NCBI RefSeq assembly: GCF_002283365.1
Contig: NZ_MQWD01000001.1
Span: forward strand, 3,217,280 to 3,281,279
DNA length: 64,000 nucleotides
From: Rubrivirga marina
GTDB lineage: Bacteria > Bacteroidota > Rhodothermia > Rhodothermales > Rubricoccaceae
Direction of reading: 5' to 3'
The notes beneath the pieces are model-generated. The model saw nothing but the letters and a program-made list of their open reading frames with translations, had not been told where the DNA came from and did no database searches. Numbering within the stretch: position 1 is the first letter of the stretch; each line of letters begins with the position of its first letter. Of this stretch, positions 1-8,961 are shown one piece after another. The position numbers and the translations under genes were made by a program.

Positions 1-269
1 TGAACCAGACCCCGGACACGGCGACCAACTCGATGGCCATGTTCCTGGCGATCAACACGGCGAGCGTCCAGCTCATCCCGCCGGTCACGCTCATCGCCAT
101 CATCGGGCTCGAGACGAACAACGTCTACTTCCCGATCCTCTTCACGACGGCCGGCTCCCTCGCGATTGCCATCGTCGCGACGAAGCTGCTGCAGCGGCTC
201 CCGCGCTACCGCGCGACCGACCCCGCCCGCCTCGACGCCGACGCGGCCCCCACCCCCGACGCCGCCTGA
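1..269 (+). CDS. spmA: Spore maturation protein A-like, C-terminal part (5' end outside window)
   Basis: Only the last 88 residues are visible; the frame is open from base 3, so the start lies upstream of the window. The segment carries the TATNSMAMFLAINTASVQLI stretch typical of SpmA, then two hydrophobic segments and a short polar tail. SpmA and SpmB are nucleoside-recognition (Gate) domain inner-membrane proteins. In Bacillus they affect spore core dehydration, but homologues are common in non-sporulating Gram-negatives, where their substrate is not established. spmB starts 3 bases after the stop, so the two are surely co-transcribed. Confidence 0.88.
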   Translation, partial: NQTPDTATNSMAMFLAINTASVQLIPPVTLIAIIGLETNNVYFPILFTTAGSLAIAIVATKLLQRLPRYRATDPARLDADAAPTPDAA

Positions 270-272
270 CCC

Positions 273-818
273 ATGGACGTCTTCCGCGAGTTCATCAGCG
301 CCGCCTCCGTCTTCGTGCTCCCGGCGATGATCGTCGGGATCCCACTCTACGGGCTGTTCAAAAAGGTCCCCGTCTACGAGTCGTTCGTCGAGGGCGGCAA
401 GGAGGGGTTCGGCCTCGCCGTCCGCATCATCCCGTACCTCGTGGCCATCCTGTTCGCGATCGGGATGTTCCGGGCGTCCGGCGCGATGGAGGCCCTCTCC
501 AGCTTCTTGAGCCCCGTGCTCGCGCTCATCGGGATGCCGGCCGAGGTCTTGCCGATGGCCATCGTCCGCCCGCTGACGGGCTCGGGCTCGGTCGCCATCG
601 TGGCCGACCTCGCGGCCCGCTTCGGCGAGTCGTCGATGATCACCCGGATGGCCTCGACCATGTTCGGCTCGACGGAGACGACGTTCTACGTGATCGCCGT
701 CTACTTCGGGGCCGTCAACGTGAGCAAGACGCGCCACGCGCTCCCCGCCGGCCTCATCGCCGACGTGGCGGCCATGCTGCTGGCGGTCTGGATGTGCCTC
801 CTCTTCTTCGGCGGCTGA
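273..818 (+). CDS. spmB: Spore maturation protein B-like (nucleoside recognition domain)
   Basis: A 181-residue inner-membrane protein with about four hydrophobic segments: near residues 10-30, 50-70, 85-105 and the C-terminus. The central MAIVRPLTGSGSVAIVADL region and the following GSTETTFYVIAVYFGAVNV are hallmark motifs of SpmB. Its length matches the family. It follows spmA with a 3-base gap and pairs with it as an SpmA/SpmB complex. Family membership is well supported. A role in sporulation is not implied: no other sporulation genes are seen and the organism looks Gram-negative. The transported or sensed molecule is unknown. Confidence 0.9.
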   Translation: MDVFREFISAASVFVLPAMIVGIPLYGLFKKVPVYESFVEGGKEGFGLAVRIIPYLVAILFAIGMFRASGAMEALSSFLSPVLALIGMPAEVLPMAIVRPLTGSGSVAIVADLAARFGESSMITRMASTMFGSTETTFYVIAVYFGAVNVSKTRHALPAGLIADVAAMLLAVWMCLLFFGG

Positions 819-821
819 CGC

Positions 822-1907
822 TCACGCGACGACGCCCCGGATCGCCAACTCCAGCGTCGCGAGGTGGACGCGGACGGCGTCCGCCAACGGCACGCAGCGG
901 AGGCCGAGGTCGTCCACGAGCGGCCCGAGGTCGGCGCCCTCGGCGGCGGCCTCGACGAGGGCGGGCGTCCGCTCTCTCCACGTGTGAAGGAGGGCGGGCA
1001 CGCCGGGCTCGTGCTCGTAGTCGGCGGCGAGTTGGAAGAGCGGGAGCTCGGTGACGATGCGGAGCGGGTCGCCGCCGGCCTCGGCGGCCTGGTCCATCGA
1101 CGCGTTGTGAAACCGCGCCGCCGTCTCCGGATCGCCGGACCGCTCGAAGTGGGCGCGCATCGCGGCGCCGGACGGCGTCGTCCAGAACCCGGGACCCGCG
1201 TAGTCGAAGCCCTTGTCGTCGTCGCGGTCGTGGTCGTGGAGCCGGAGGCCGACGGCTCCGGCCGCCTCGGCGAGTCCGTGGCGGAGCGCATCGGTCTCGG
1301 GCCGGTCGAGCCAGCCCCGCTCAACGAGGAGGAGTGCCCCCTCTGAAAACCCCATGCCGTGTAGGCTCGCGTGGAGCGCGACGGGACCGTCGCCGAAGAG
1401 GAACGCCGTCGCCGCGGCGTTCTCGGGGCGCATCGCGGGATACCCATACTCGACGTCGCGCCCCGGCAACTCCCGGCGGCGTCCGCGCAGGAACGCCGCC
1501 AGCGTCTCGTGCGGGCGCCCCACGTCCCACGCCTCGATCCACGGCCAATTGCGCGCCTCGCCGTCCGGGTTGACGTGTGGGACGATGCGGAACGTGACCT
1601 CGCCCCAGAGCTCTTCGAGGCCTCCCCCCTCGGCGCCCCAGTCGCGGGCGGCCAGCCCTTCCAATACGAGCGTCCGCAGCGTCTCCGGGCCCACGGGCTC
1701 GTCGGCGTGCGCGCCGGCGACGAGGGTGACGAGTCGCGGGCCGTAGCCGAGCGCGACGCCCGCGATCGGCCGCCCCTCCTCGCTCTCACCGATCGTCTCG
1801 AACGTCGCGAGGTCGGGGTTCTGCTCACAGGCCGACCGGAGGTCGTCGAACACGTCGGCGGACGTGCGGAAGCGGAGGTCGTCGGTGTCGAGGTCGGCGA
1901 GCGTCAT
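822..1907 (-). CDS. M14-family zinc carboxypeptidase-like protein
   Basis: A 361-residue protein without an obvious signal peptide, so probably cytoplasmic. M14-type zinc ligands are readable: GAHADEPVG gives the HxxE pair (His67, Glu70) and the SLHGMGF stretch supplies a third His near 183. TELPLF near 285-290 could hold the catalytic Glu. The IVPHVNPDG segment (around 108-116) is also typical of the fold. M14 enzymes remove C-terminal residues from peptides or act as amidohydrolases (succinylglutamate desuccinylase-like branch); which applies here cannot be told. It is convergent with spmB, with a 3-base gap. The start at 1907 is an ATG. No operon partner is evident. Confidence 0.8.
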   Translation of the reverse strand: MTLADLDTDDLRFRTSADVFDDLRSACEQNPDLATFETIGESEEGRPIAGVALGYGPRLVTLVAGAHADEPVGPETLRTLVLEGLAARDWGAEGGGLEELWGEVTFRIVPHVNPDGEARNWPWIEAWDVGRPHETLAAFLRGRRRELPGRDVEYGYPAMRPENAAATAFLFGDGPVALHASLHGMGFSEGALLLVERGWLDRPETDALRHGLAEAAGAVGLRLHDHDRDDDKGFDYAGPGFWTTPSGAAMRAHFERSGDPETAARFHNASMDQAAEAGGDPLRIVTELPLFQLAADYEHEPGVPALLHTWRERTPALVEAAAEGADLGPLVDDLGLRCVPLADAVRVHLATLELAIRGVVA

Positions 1908-1963
1908 GGCGGCTGAACCCGCCGGGGCGGCGTGGGGTTCAGGTCTGCCCTCTCCCCGCTGCC

Positions 1964-2422
1964 ATGTCTGAGATCCCCCCCGAGGCGGACGCCCCCGCCG
2001 AGCCCGAGAGCAAAAAGGACCAGATCGTCGCGCTCTACCTGTCCGGCGTCGAGACCGTCGAGGAGCTCGCGCTCCTCACGCAGTCGCGCCCGAGCTACGT
2101 CGGGACCGTCCTCCAGGAGGCCGGCCTCGGCCCCGGCTACTTCGACCTCTACACGTCGACGTCGCAGCCGATGAACGTGTACTCGAAGTACTTCGCCGGG
2201 GCGCTCGGCTACCGCGACGTCGAGGCCGCCCGGCGGAGCGTCGCCGTCATCGACCGGCGCTACCGGCAGTTCGAACTGGCCGGCGACCGGGCCGGGCAGC
2301 ACCACGCGCTGCTGATGGCACTGACGATGTTCGACCGCGCGCGATGGACCGGGAAGGACGCCGAGGCCGATCCGTTTCGCCGGTGGCTCGTCGCCCACCT
2401 GACCGATCAGGAGGCGGACTGA
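1964..2422 (+). CDS. Hypothetical protein, 152 aa
   Basis: I do not recognise a family. The first 25 residues are acidic and Pro/Ala-rich. Residues about 22-60 (KDQIVALYLSGVETVEELAL and onward) look like a helix-turn-helix of the kind used to sense lineage-specific DNA or to bind partners. The rest is helical, with a conserved-looking RRYRQFELAGDRAGQHHALL stretch. No signal peptide or membrane segment. Codon usage matches real genes here. It starts divergently 56 bases from the M14 gene, and its 3' end overlaps the end of the flavodoxin gene by 16 bases (convergent). Function unknown; a regulatory protein is a guess. Confidence 0.65.
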   Translation: MSEIPPEADAPAEPESKKDQIVALYLSGVETVEELALLTQSRPSYVGTVLQEAGLGPGYFDLYTSTSQPMNVYSKYFAGALGYRDVEAARRSVAVIDRRYRQFELAGDRAGQHHALLMALTMFDRARWTGKDAEADPFRRWLVAHLTDQEAD

Positions 2423-2892
2423 GCGAACGCCTCCGCGCAGCGGACGGCCCACGCGACGGCGCCGGCCACGTCCGCCTCGGTCGGCCCGCCGTCGATGTCG
2501 TGGAGGCCCTGCGCCTCGGTCGCGCCGCCCGCGCGCAGGAGGCCGACCAGCTTCTCGGCCGCCGTCTGGTAGTACGGGTCGTAGTCGCGGTCGCCCAGCC
2601 CGCAGACGCCGAACTGGAGTCCCGAGAGGTCCGGCGACACGGCCTCCAGTGACTCCACGAAGTCGACGGCGTTGTCGGGGAACGTGCCGTCGGACCACGT
2701 GCACGTGACCGCGATCAGTTGGTGGTACTCCTCGAGCATCTCGGGGTACGCCTCGGCCATGTCGAGCAGGTGGACGGCGAACCCGAGCTCGCCGAGGGCC
2801 TCAGCCACGGCGTCGGCCACGACCTCCGAGTTGCCGGTCTGCGTGCCGACCAGGATCAGGACGTCGGGCTGGGCGGCGTGGAGATCGAGCAT
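2407..2892 (-). CDS. Flavodoxin
   Basis: A 161-residue flavodoxin-fold electron carrier that binds FMN. The phosphate-binding loop is clear as GTQTGNSEVVADA (about residues 14-26), followed by the second FMN loop with TCTWSDGTFPDN and the third near GVCGLGDRDY. Its length suits a single-domain long-chain flavodoxin or a MioC-like protein. I chose the ATG at 2892, which begins MLDLHAAQPD, because upstream residues look non-coding. Its 3' end overlaps the convergent unknown gene. The redox partner is not in the window. Confidence 0.9.
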   Translation of the reverse strand: MLDLHAAQPDVLILVGTQTGNSEVVADAVAEALGELGFAVHLLDMAEAYPEMLEEYHQLIAVTCTWSDGTFPDNAVDFVESLEAVSPDLSGLQFGVCGLGDRDYDPYYQTAAEKLVGLLRAGGATEAQGLHDIDGGPTEADVAGAVAWAVRCAEAFAQSAS

Positions 2893-2961
2893 GGCAGGCG
2901 ATGGGTCAAGGGGGATGGGTGAGACGCCTTCGCCCCTCACCCATCCCCCTTCACTCGTTGC

Positions 2962-5430
2962 TCAGTCCTCCGGGTCCAGGATGGTCTCGATGCGCGCCTG
3001 GAGGTCGAGGAGGTGGTACCGCTCGGCGCGCTCGTTCTGGGCGCGATAGCGCGGGAGCGCCGCCTCGATCGACTCCTCCAGCGTCAGGAGCGCGCCCCGG
3101 GCGAGGGGCCGGACGTCCGAGCGCTCGATGTCCTGCGGGCGATAGTCGTAGGCCCGCTCGAAGAGCGGCTCCGGGATCGCCGTCGGGTTCTCGTTGAGGA
3201 GCTCGCCGAGCCGGTCGACGTAGGCGCGCTGGAGCGAGCGCCGCGCCGGGTCGATGCTCCGGCCGGGGCCGATCTCCGAGAAGATGCCGGCCTGGAGGTC
3301 GTCCATCATCTCGGCCGCCGGGTACGCGTCGTCCGTGAGCCACTCCGCCTCGGCGAGCCGCCCGAGGCGGACGGGCTCGAGCAGCCGCGTCAGGGCCGAC
3401 TCCTGGAGCCGCTGGACGCGGTCGGCCGTCCCGCCCGGCTCGATCCGGCCGAGGAGGTCGGTGTCGAGGAGCCAGTCCGGCGTCGAGAACGCCTCGTCGA
3501 CGAGGAAGGCGACGGCGGCCCGCTGGCGCTCGGCCGGGACCGGCTGGTACACCGGGCCCTCCTCGCCCACCAGCTTCGGGTCGATCGTCACGCCGCCGAC
3601 CTGCCGGCCGACGTGGCCGAGGTAGCGGCCCCACTGGCCGACGACCTGGCCGTAGAGCTCTTCGAGGTCGTCGTAGCTCTCGCCCTCCTGCGTGGTCCAT
3701 TCCTGAAGGCGCGGGACGATCCGCTTGAGGTTGGCGAGGCCGAGCTCGGACGCGTAGACGGCGTCGTCGCCGAGGTCCTCGCTCTGCGAGCGCGGGTCGA
3801 CCGGGTCGAACGTCTGGGCGCCGTAGCGGAGCGCGGGGTCGTCGCGGATCTCAGCGACCATGGCCTGGAGCCGCTGGCGCTCCTCCTCCTCGCTGTCGGC
3901 ATCGGGGAAGTAGGTGTAGCCCCACTTGATGGCCCAGATGTCGTACTCGCCGATCCGCGGCATGAGCTGCGTCACGCCGTCCCCGGGCTGGGCGACGTAG
4001 TTGAACCGCGCGTAGTCCATGATCGATGGCGCCGTCCCGCGCTCGGCCGTGAACGTCGGGCTGCGGAGGCTGTCGACCGGATACGCGGTCGACGAGATCC
4101 AGTTGTGCGGGAGCCCGAGCGTGTGGCCGACCTCGTGGGCCGAGACGAACCGGACGAGTTCGCCCATCACGGCCTCGCGGAACTTCGGCGCGCGGGCGTC
4201 CGGGTTCACGGCGGCCGTCTGGACGAAGAACCAGTTCCGCAGCAGGTTCATCACGTTGTGGTACCACCCGATGTCGGACTCGAGGATCTGCCCGGTGCGG
4301 GGGTCGTGGACGTGCGGCCCGTAGGCGTTCTGCGTCTCCGACGGGAAGTACCGCACGACCGAGTAGCGCGCGTCCTCCGGGCTCCAGTCGGGGTCGTCGA
4401 CGGGCGCGTCGGCAGCGCGGATGGCGTTGCGGAAGCCGGCGGCCTCGAAGGCCACGTTCCAGTCCTCAATCCCCTGCTTGATCGGCTCGCGCCACTCGGC
4501 CGGCGTCGCGGGGTCGACGTAGTACACGATGGGCTCGACGGGCTCGACGAGCTCGCCGCGGGCGTAAGCCTCGGGGTCACTGGGGACCAGCTTCCACCGC
4601 GTGATGTACTCGCGCTCCTCGGCGCGCTGGGCCGGGAGGCCGTAGTCGGTCTGCTCGATCGAGAAGTAGCCGACGCGCGGGTCCGCCCGCCTCGGGCGCA
4701 TCGGCTCGGCCGGGAGGAGGATCATCGAGTGCGACATCTCGACCGACAGCGTGTTCGTCGACGCGTTCTCCGGCGGCTCGCCGGCGTCGTAGGTCAGGAC
4801 CGAGCGGATCTCGACGTTCTCGGGGTAGGAAGCGGCCCGGGCGAGGAACGAGCGGTCCTCGTCGAGGCGGCGGACCTTGAACTCCTCGCGGGCGCCGGAC
4901 GGGATCCCGAACACGCGCGTGTCGCCCGTGAACGTGTCGGTCATGTCGACCACGACCGACGTCGAGTCCGGCCCGAGCGCCTCGATCGCGACGCGGGCGA
5001 TGATGGGCTCGAACTGGGCCGCGCGCACGGCGCGGTAGATCGGGAGGCTGTCGGGGGCCACGCTCTGGTACTGGACCGTCCGGAGCAGGACGTGGTCGCC
5101 CTGGCGCTCCCAGCGGACGGCCTGCGTGTTGACCTTCGAGCCGCCGTACTGGAAGCCCTCGGTCGTCTTCGCGAGGCGGGACACGACGAGCATCTCGCGG
5201 CCGAAGAGCGAGTCCGGGATCTCGACGAGCAGCTTCTCGCCCTCGTCGAAGAGGTGGACGTCGAAGAGGCCCTCGTCCGTGGCGGCGTCGTCCGTGACGA
5301 CCTCGTCGTAGGGCTTGAACGTGTCGTCGTCCTCCGACTCCGCCGACTCGCCGCCCGAGGCGACGGGGGCCGTGGACGAGCAGCCGGCGACGAACGCGAG
5401 CGCGAACAGGAACGTGAACCAACGGGACAT
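2962..5430 (-). CDS. Zinc metalloprotease lipoprotein, DUF5117/DUF5118 family
   Basis: An 822-residue exported lipoprotein. The ATG at 5430 starts MSRWFTFLFALAFVAGCSST, a textbook signal with lipobox VAGC, so the mature protein should be anchored to a membrane. The extended metzincin-like site HEVGHTLGLPHN lies at about residues 432-443 (His432, Glu433, His436, His442). The N-terminal part resembles DUF5118/DUF5117 and the C-terminal part the DUF4953 region; length fits this family, common in Bacteroidota. Substrates are unknown. It is the last gene of a minus-strand operon, 20 bases after the T9SS plug gene. Confidence 0.88.
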   Translation of the reverse strand: MSRWFTFLFALAFVAGCSSTAPVASGGESAESEDDDTFKPYDEVVTDDAATDEGLFDVHLFDEGEKLLVEIPDSLFGREMLVVSRLAKTTEGFQYGGSKVNTQAVRWERQGDHVLLRTVQYQSVAPDSLPIYRAVRAAQFEPIIARVAIEALGPDSTSVVVDMTDTFTGDTRVFGIPSGAREEFKVRRLDEDRSFLARAASYPENVEIRSVLTYDAGEPPENASTNTLSVEMSHSMILLPAEPMRPRRADPRVGYFSIEQTDYGLPAQRAEEREYITRWKLVPSDPEAYARGELVEPVEPIVYYVDPATPAEWREPIKQGIEDWNVAFEAAGFRNAIRAADAPVDDPDWSPEDARYSVVRYFPSETQNAYGPHVHDPRTGQILESDIGWYHNVMNLLRNWFFVQTAAVNPDARAPKFREAVMGELVRFVSAHEVGHTLGLPHNWISSTAYPVDSLRSPTFTAERGTAPSIMDYARFNYVAQPGDGVTQLMPRIGEYDIWAIKWGYTYFPDADSEEEERQRLQAMVAEIRDDPALRYGAQTFDPVDPRSQSEDLGDDAVYASELGLANLKRIVPRLQEWTTQEGESYDDLEELYGQVVGQWGRYLGHVGRQVGGVTIDPKLVGEEGPVYQPVPAERQRAAVAFLVDEAFSTPDWLLDTDLLGRIEPGGTADRVQRLQESALTRLLEPVRLGRLAEAEWLTDDAYPAAEMMDDLQAGIFSEIGPGRSIDPARRSLQRAYVDRLGELLNENPTAIPEPLFERAYDYRPQDIERSDVRPLARGALLTLEESIEAALPRYRAQNERAERYHLLDLQARIETILDPED

Positions 5431-5450
5431 GAGGACGGGGGTGGGTGGGA

Positions 5451-6725
5451 CTACTGGGCGACGCCGCTGCGCACGGCGATGAGGCGGTCGGTGAAGCGGC
5501 GCGGGTCGGCGAGGTAGACGTAGGCCGTGAAGAGCGAGGCCGCGCTGAGGCCGGGCGTCTCGACGGCGACGCCCTGGTAGCCATAAACGTAGCGCCCCTG
5601 CTTGAGGAGGAGCGTGGCCGCGTAGCGACCCTCCGCCTCGACCCACGTCATCTCGGACTCCGGCGTCCGCTGCCAGCCGTTGAACGAGCCGACGACGTAG
5701 ACGCGGCGCGGCGACTGGCGACTCTGCGGGGGGACGTACTGGAACTTGACCTCGACGTACTGCCCGTCGACGTCCGCCCGACCGACGTCGCGGTAGACGC
5801 TCCCGACGAGGGGGATAGAGGCGATGACGGCCTGACGGACGTCGCCGCCGAACTCGGCGTAGTCGAGGTCGAGGAGAGCCGTCGGCGGCGTCGTCGTCCG
5901 GTCGACCTCGAGCACCTCAGTGTTGACGCCGAGGAAGCCGAGGTCGAGTTCGAACAGGGCCTGCTGTTCCGGGAAGGCGGCCGTCCGCGGGAGGTAGAAC
6001 TGGTAGAGGGCGAGGTCGACGAGCGACGGCTCGGGCGCGCAGCGGAAGTCGTCGGTCCGCCCGTTCCGCCCGAAGCAGACGGTGTAGCGCGAGCCGTCGA
6101 ACTCCTGGAGCCGAGGATCCGGCCGGAGCCGGGCCGCGGGCTGGACGGCGAACCCGACCGACCCGTCCTGCACCGTCGCGCCGAATGCGAGTTCGACCTG
6201 GGCCAGCTGCTCGCTGACGAAGAACGGCACGTCGAACAGGAGCCGGCCGTCGCCGTCCCGAACGATGGCCCGGTAGTTCCCGCTGACCTTGAACCCGATG
6301 TTGGCGTTCGGGAAGTCGTAGCTGTAGTGGACGTACGGGACCTGGACCGACGACGTCGAGCGCTCGTAGTCGAGGATCTGGTCGCTCTCAAAGCCTGTGA
6401 GGTACTCGCTCGGCAGGAGCTGCGACCGCCCCTGCCGGTCGGTGTGCACGAACCGGATCTCGAGCGGCGCGCCAGCCTCTTGCCCCACGAGGTCGAACTC
6501 GAGCCGGAGCGACTGCTGGGCGTCCAGCGTCACGACCGGGAGCGTCGCCTCGTCGCCCGTCTGGTGGAGTTGGAGCGCGCCGACGCGCGGGTCCGAGATG
6601 ATCGTCTCGCCGACCCGGGCCGGCGGCGCGGTCTCGGTCGTCCCCGACGTCGCCGCCTCCTCAGGGAGCGCGCAGCCCGCCACGACGAACAGGGCGGCGA
6701 GCGTCAGAACACGGGGCGAGAGCAT
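5451..6725 (-). CDS. Type IX secretion system plug protein (DUF5103)
   Basis: A 424-residue lipoprotein. Signal and lipobox are seen as LFVVAGC near residues 11-17. The N-terminal domain (about 35-150) has the DUF5103 pattern DPRVGALQLHQTGDEATLPV and VHYSYDFPN. A central domain resembles a CBM48/E-set fold with YVVGSFNGW. DUF5103 proteins plug the giant SprA translocon of the type IX secretion system in the outer membrane when it is idle. No other T9SS gene is in the window. The start overlaps the end of the upstream peptidase gene by 65 bases, which is unusually long; the start is fixed by the signal sequence. Confidence 0.85.
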   Translation of the reverse strand: MLSPRVLTLAALFVVAGCALPEEAATSGTTETAPPARVGETIISDPRVGALQLHQTGDEATLPVVTLDAQQSLRLEFDLVGQEAGAPLEIRFVHTDRQGRSQLLPSEYLTGFESDQILDYERSTSSVQVPYVHYSYDFPNANIGFKVSGNYRAIVRDGDGRLLFDVPFFVSEQLAQVELAFGATVQDGSVGFAVQPAARLRPDPRLQEFDGSRYTVCFGRNGRTDDFRCAPEPSLVDLALYQFYLPRTAAFPEQQALFELDLGFLGVNTEVLEVDRTTTPPTALLDLDYAEFGGDVRQAVIASIPLVGSVYRDVGRADVDGQYVEVKFQYVPPQSRQSPRRVYVVGSFNGWQRTPESEMTWVEAEGRYAATLLLKQGRYVYGYQGVAVETPGLSAASLFTAYVYLADPRRFTDRLIAVRSGVAQ

Positions 6726-8961
6726 CAGGGGCGGGCGTCGGATCGACGAAGATAGGCGGAGGCTCCGCCAGCGACCGGCGCCACGCGACGCGGCGGGCGC
6801 GGTCGCGGACGAGGGCGGCGAGGCTGCGAGGCCCCCCGTCGGCGAACGCCACGTCGAGGCCGTCGTAGAGACGCGCGCTCGCCGTCCGGGCTCCGGCCCG
6901 GTACGCCGTTGTGCCCTGAATCAGGCGGAGCCCCCGTCCGGCCTCGGCCGCCTCCGCCGAGTCGAGGCCCGCGAGGAGACGTTCCGGGCACCACGTCCGC
7001 GCGAGGGCCCACGCCTCCAGCGGGCGGTCGGCGGCCGACAGCCGGAGCGCGGCGAGGACCGGCGCCTCGACACGGAGACGGTCGGGGACGGAGTCGGGCG
7101 GCGTCGCAAGCCAGAGGCGGAGCCCGTCTCGAGTCAGCGCGGCCCGCTGCCGAAGGATGAGACGGCCGAGAGCATCGACCGGCGCCAGCGAGTCGGCGGC
7201 GGCCCGGTACGCCGCCTCGGCATCTCGGCCGAGGAGGCGGCGGACGTCACCGAGGTGGACCAGGGCGGCGGCGTCGGGGAGGCTGTCGACGATGGCCTCG
7301 GCGCGGCGGAAGTCGTCGGGCGTCGCGCGCCCCCCCGTTGCCAGCCGGGTCCGCAGGGCGCCGTCGAGGGCGGAGACGCGGAAGGGGTTTGCCATAACGG
7401 CCCGTTCGTACGCGGCCCGAGCCGTCCCGACCTCCCCGGCCTCCCACGCCTCGGCGCCCGCGCGGGCGAAGCGGACGTCGGCCGGCACGTGGTGCGGGCA
7501 GCGGACCTCGAACAGCGACGGCCGCGAGAACAACCACTGCGCAACCGCCACGGCCTCCGGGTCGACCGGCAGGCGCGCCAGGTCGCGGTTCCACTCCGTC
7601 GCCAGCGCCGCCAGCGACTGGCCGAATGACCGGTCGAACCGTCCGGTCCGGTAGGCCTCCCGGACGGGCGCCGCGCCGAACCGATCGAGCAGCCAGCCGA
7701 CGAACGCCCCGTTCGCCGTGTACGCCACGCCCGCCCGCGCCGTCCAGAACCCGCCCGGCGACATCGTCGCCCGGACCGCCTCGGCCGGGTCGCCCAGGCC
7801 GTCGCCCTCGACCGCCCGCCCCGCCGTGACCAGCGCCGCCGGCGACGGCAGCCCGTCGGGCGGCTCGAGCGCGACGGCCAGCCCCTCCACCAACCCGACG
7901 GCCGGCGACGCCTTGATCACCGGCATCCCGAACTCCCGCGCCAGCACGTGGACCATTTCGTGCCCGAGCGACGCCTCCACCTCGTCGGCCAGCATGTGGA
8001 TCTGCGGCGTCGGCAGCCAGACCGGGACGACGCTCGTAATCCGGGACCCGATGAGCGCGGCCTTCGTGTCGGCGTCCGGGTAGAGGTAGACGGCGACCGG
8101 GACGTCCGGCCGCACCCCGAGGTGCTCCGACAGCGTCTCGAACCGGTACAGCGCCTCGTCGGCGAGCCGTCGCCGTTCCGCCCCGGGCGTCTCGGGGTCG
8201 AGGTGGAGCACGACCGGCCCGAGGTCGACGGTCTCCGACAACACGCGCTGGATCCCCCGCTCGGTCTGCACGATGCCGAGCGGCTGGGCGGCCAGGATCG
8301 ACACGCCCAGCGCGACGAGCGACGCCCCCCCGAGCCACGTCTCCCTGCGCCCTCCTCCCCGCCGCCACGCGCCGAGCGCGACGAGCGCGAGCGCCCACAG
8401 TACCGTCTGTGCCTTCGCCGCGAAGAGGCCGGGGCGCACGGCCAGTTCCTCGTCGTAGATCGGCCCGAGGACGCCGCCGAACACGTGGCTGTAGGTGAAC
8501 AGCTGCGGATGGAGCCCGAGGTCGAACGCCACGCCGACGCCCGCGATCGCCAGCACCGCCAGCGCGAGCGTCACGCGCGGCATCCGTACGCCGAGCCCCG
8601 TCGCCGCGTACGCCAGACCGAGCCCGAACAGCACGCTCGGCGGGACGACCGTCAGGAAGAGCGCGAGCCCGAGCGCGTACCCGCAGTTCGGCCGCCACAC
8701 GAGAGAGAGCGTCAGCAGCGCGACCGGGACAAGGAGCGCCCCGAGGTGGACACGGGCGAGCGCGCGGACCCCAGCTCCCGAGCGAAACGGGCCGACGGCG
8801 CCGACCGCAGCCGTCAGGCAGCCGACGCCGGCGAGCACCGCGCTCGCCTCGGCGTGGAGGATCCCGAAGACGGGGACCGGCCAGAGCGCGACGGCCGCGA
8901 GCCCGTAGACGCCAGCGACCCGCCACAGGTGCGGCCGGCTAGAGAATGGGGACGGAGACAC
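6661..8961 (-). CDS. Polytopic membrane protein with C-terminal HExxH peptidase-MA-like domain
   Basis: A 766-residue protein in two parts. Residues 1-230 hold about seven or eight hydrophobic segments. From about 240 on there is a soluble gluzincin-type domain with LGHEMVHVLAREFG (zinc motif HEMVH), followed by a downstream Glu in GLVEGLAVALE and the YTANGAFVGWLLDRFG segment, like peptidase MA. TPR-like helices follow (EAGEVGTARAAYERAVMANP). It starts with GTG at 8961, 23 bases inside the end of the DUF3078 gene, and its own end overlaps the T9SS plug start. Substrate unknown. Orientation of the peptidase domain relative to the membrane was not determined. Confidence 0.75.
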   Translation of the reverse strand: MSPSPFSSRPHLWRVAGVYGLAAVALWPVPVFGILHAEASAVLAGVGCLTAAVGAVGPFRSGAGVRALARVHLGALLVPVALLTLSLVWRPNCGYALGLALFLTVVPPSVLFGLGLAYAATGLGVRMPRVTLALAVLAIAGVGVAFDLGLHPQLFTYSHVFGGVLGPIYDEELAVRPGLFAAKAQTVLWALALVALGAWRRGGGRRETWLGGASLVALGVSILAAQPLGIVQTERGIQRVLSETVDLGPVVLHLDPETPGAERRRLADEALYRFETLSEHLGVRPDVPVAVYLYPDADTKAALIGSRITSVVPVWLPTPQIHMLADEVEASLGHEMVHVLAREFGMPVIKASPAVGLVEGLAVALEPPDGLPSPAALVTAGRAVEGDGLGDPAEAVRATMSPGGFWTARAGVAYTANGAFVGWLLDRFGAAPVREAYRTGRFDRSFGQSLAALATEWNRDLARLPVDPEAVAVAQWLFSRPSLFEVRCPHHVPADVRFARAGAEAWEAGEVGTARAAYERAVMANPFRVSALDGALRTRLATGGRATPDDFRRAEAIVDSLPDAAALVHLGDVRRLLGRDAEAAYRAAADSLAPVDALGRLILRQRAALTRDGLRLWLATPPDSVPDRLRVEAPVLAALRLSAADRPLEAWALARTWCPERLLAGLDSAEAAEAGRGLRLIQGTTAYRAGARTASARLYDGLDVAFADGGPRSLAALVRDRARRVAWRRSLAEPPPIFVDPTPAPDALAPCSDARRPVRRGGLRAP

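Noticed and set aside
1..818. spmA/spmB taken as evidence for sporulation
   Set aside because: Homologues are widespread in non-spore-formers and no other sporulation gene is present.
701..1828. Overlapping frames in the spmB/M14 peptidase region, rich in Arg and Ser
   Set aside because: Shadow frames; the M14-like product with zinc ligands is the coherent one.
3013..5517. Very long open frame opposite the DUF5117/5118 protease gene (plus strand)
   Set aside because: High G+C makes antisense frames long; the minus-strand product has a lipobox and zinc motif, while the antisense product is low-complexity Arg/Val/Glu-rich without domains.
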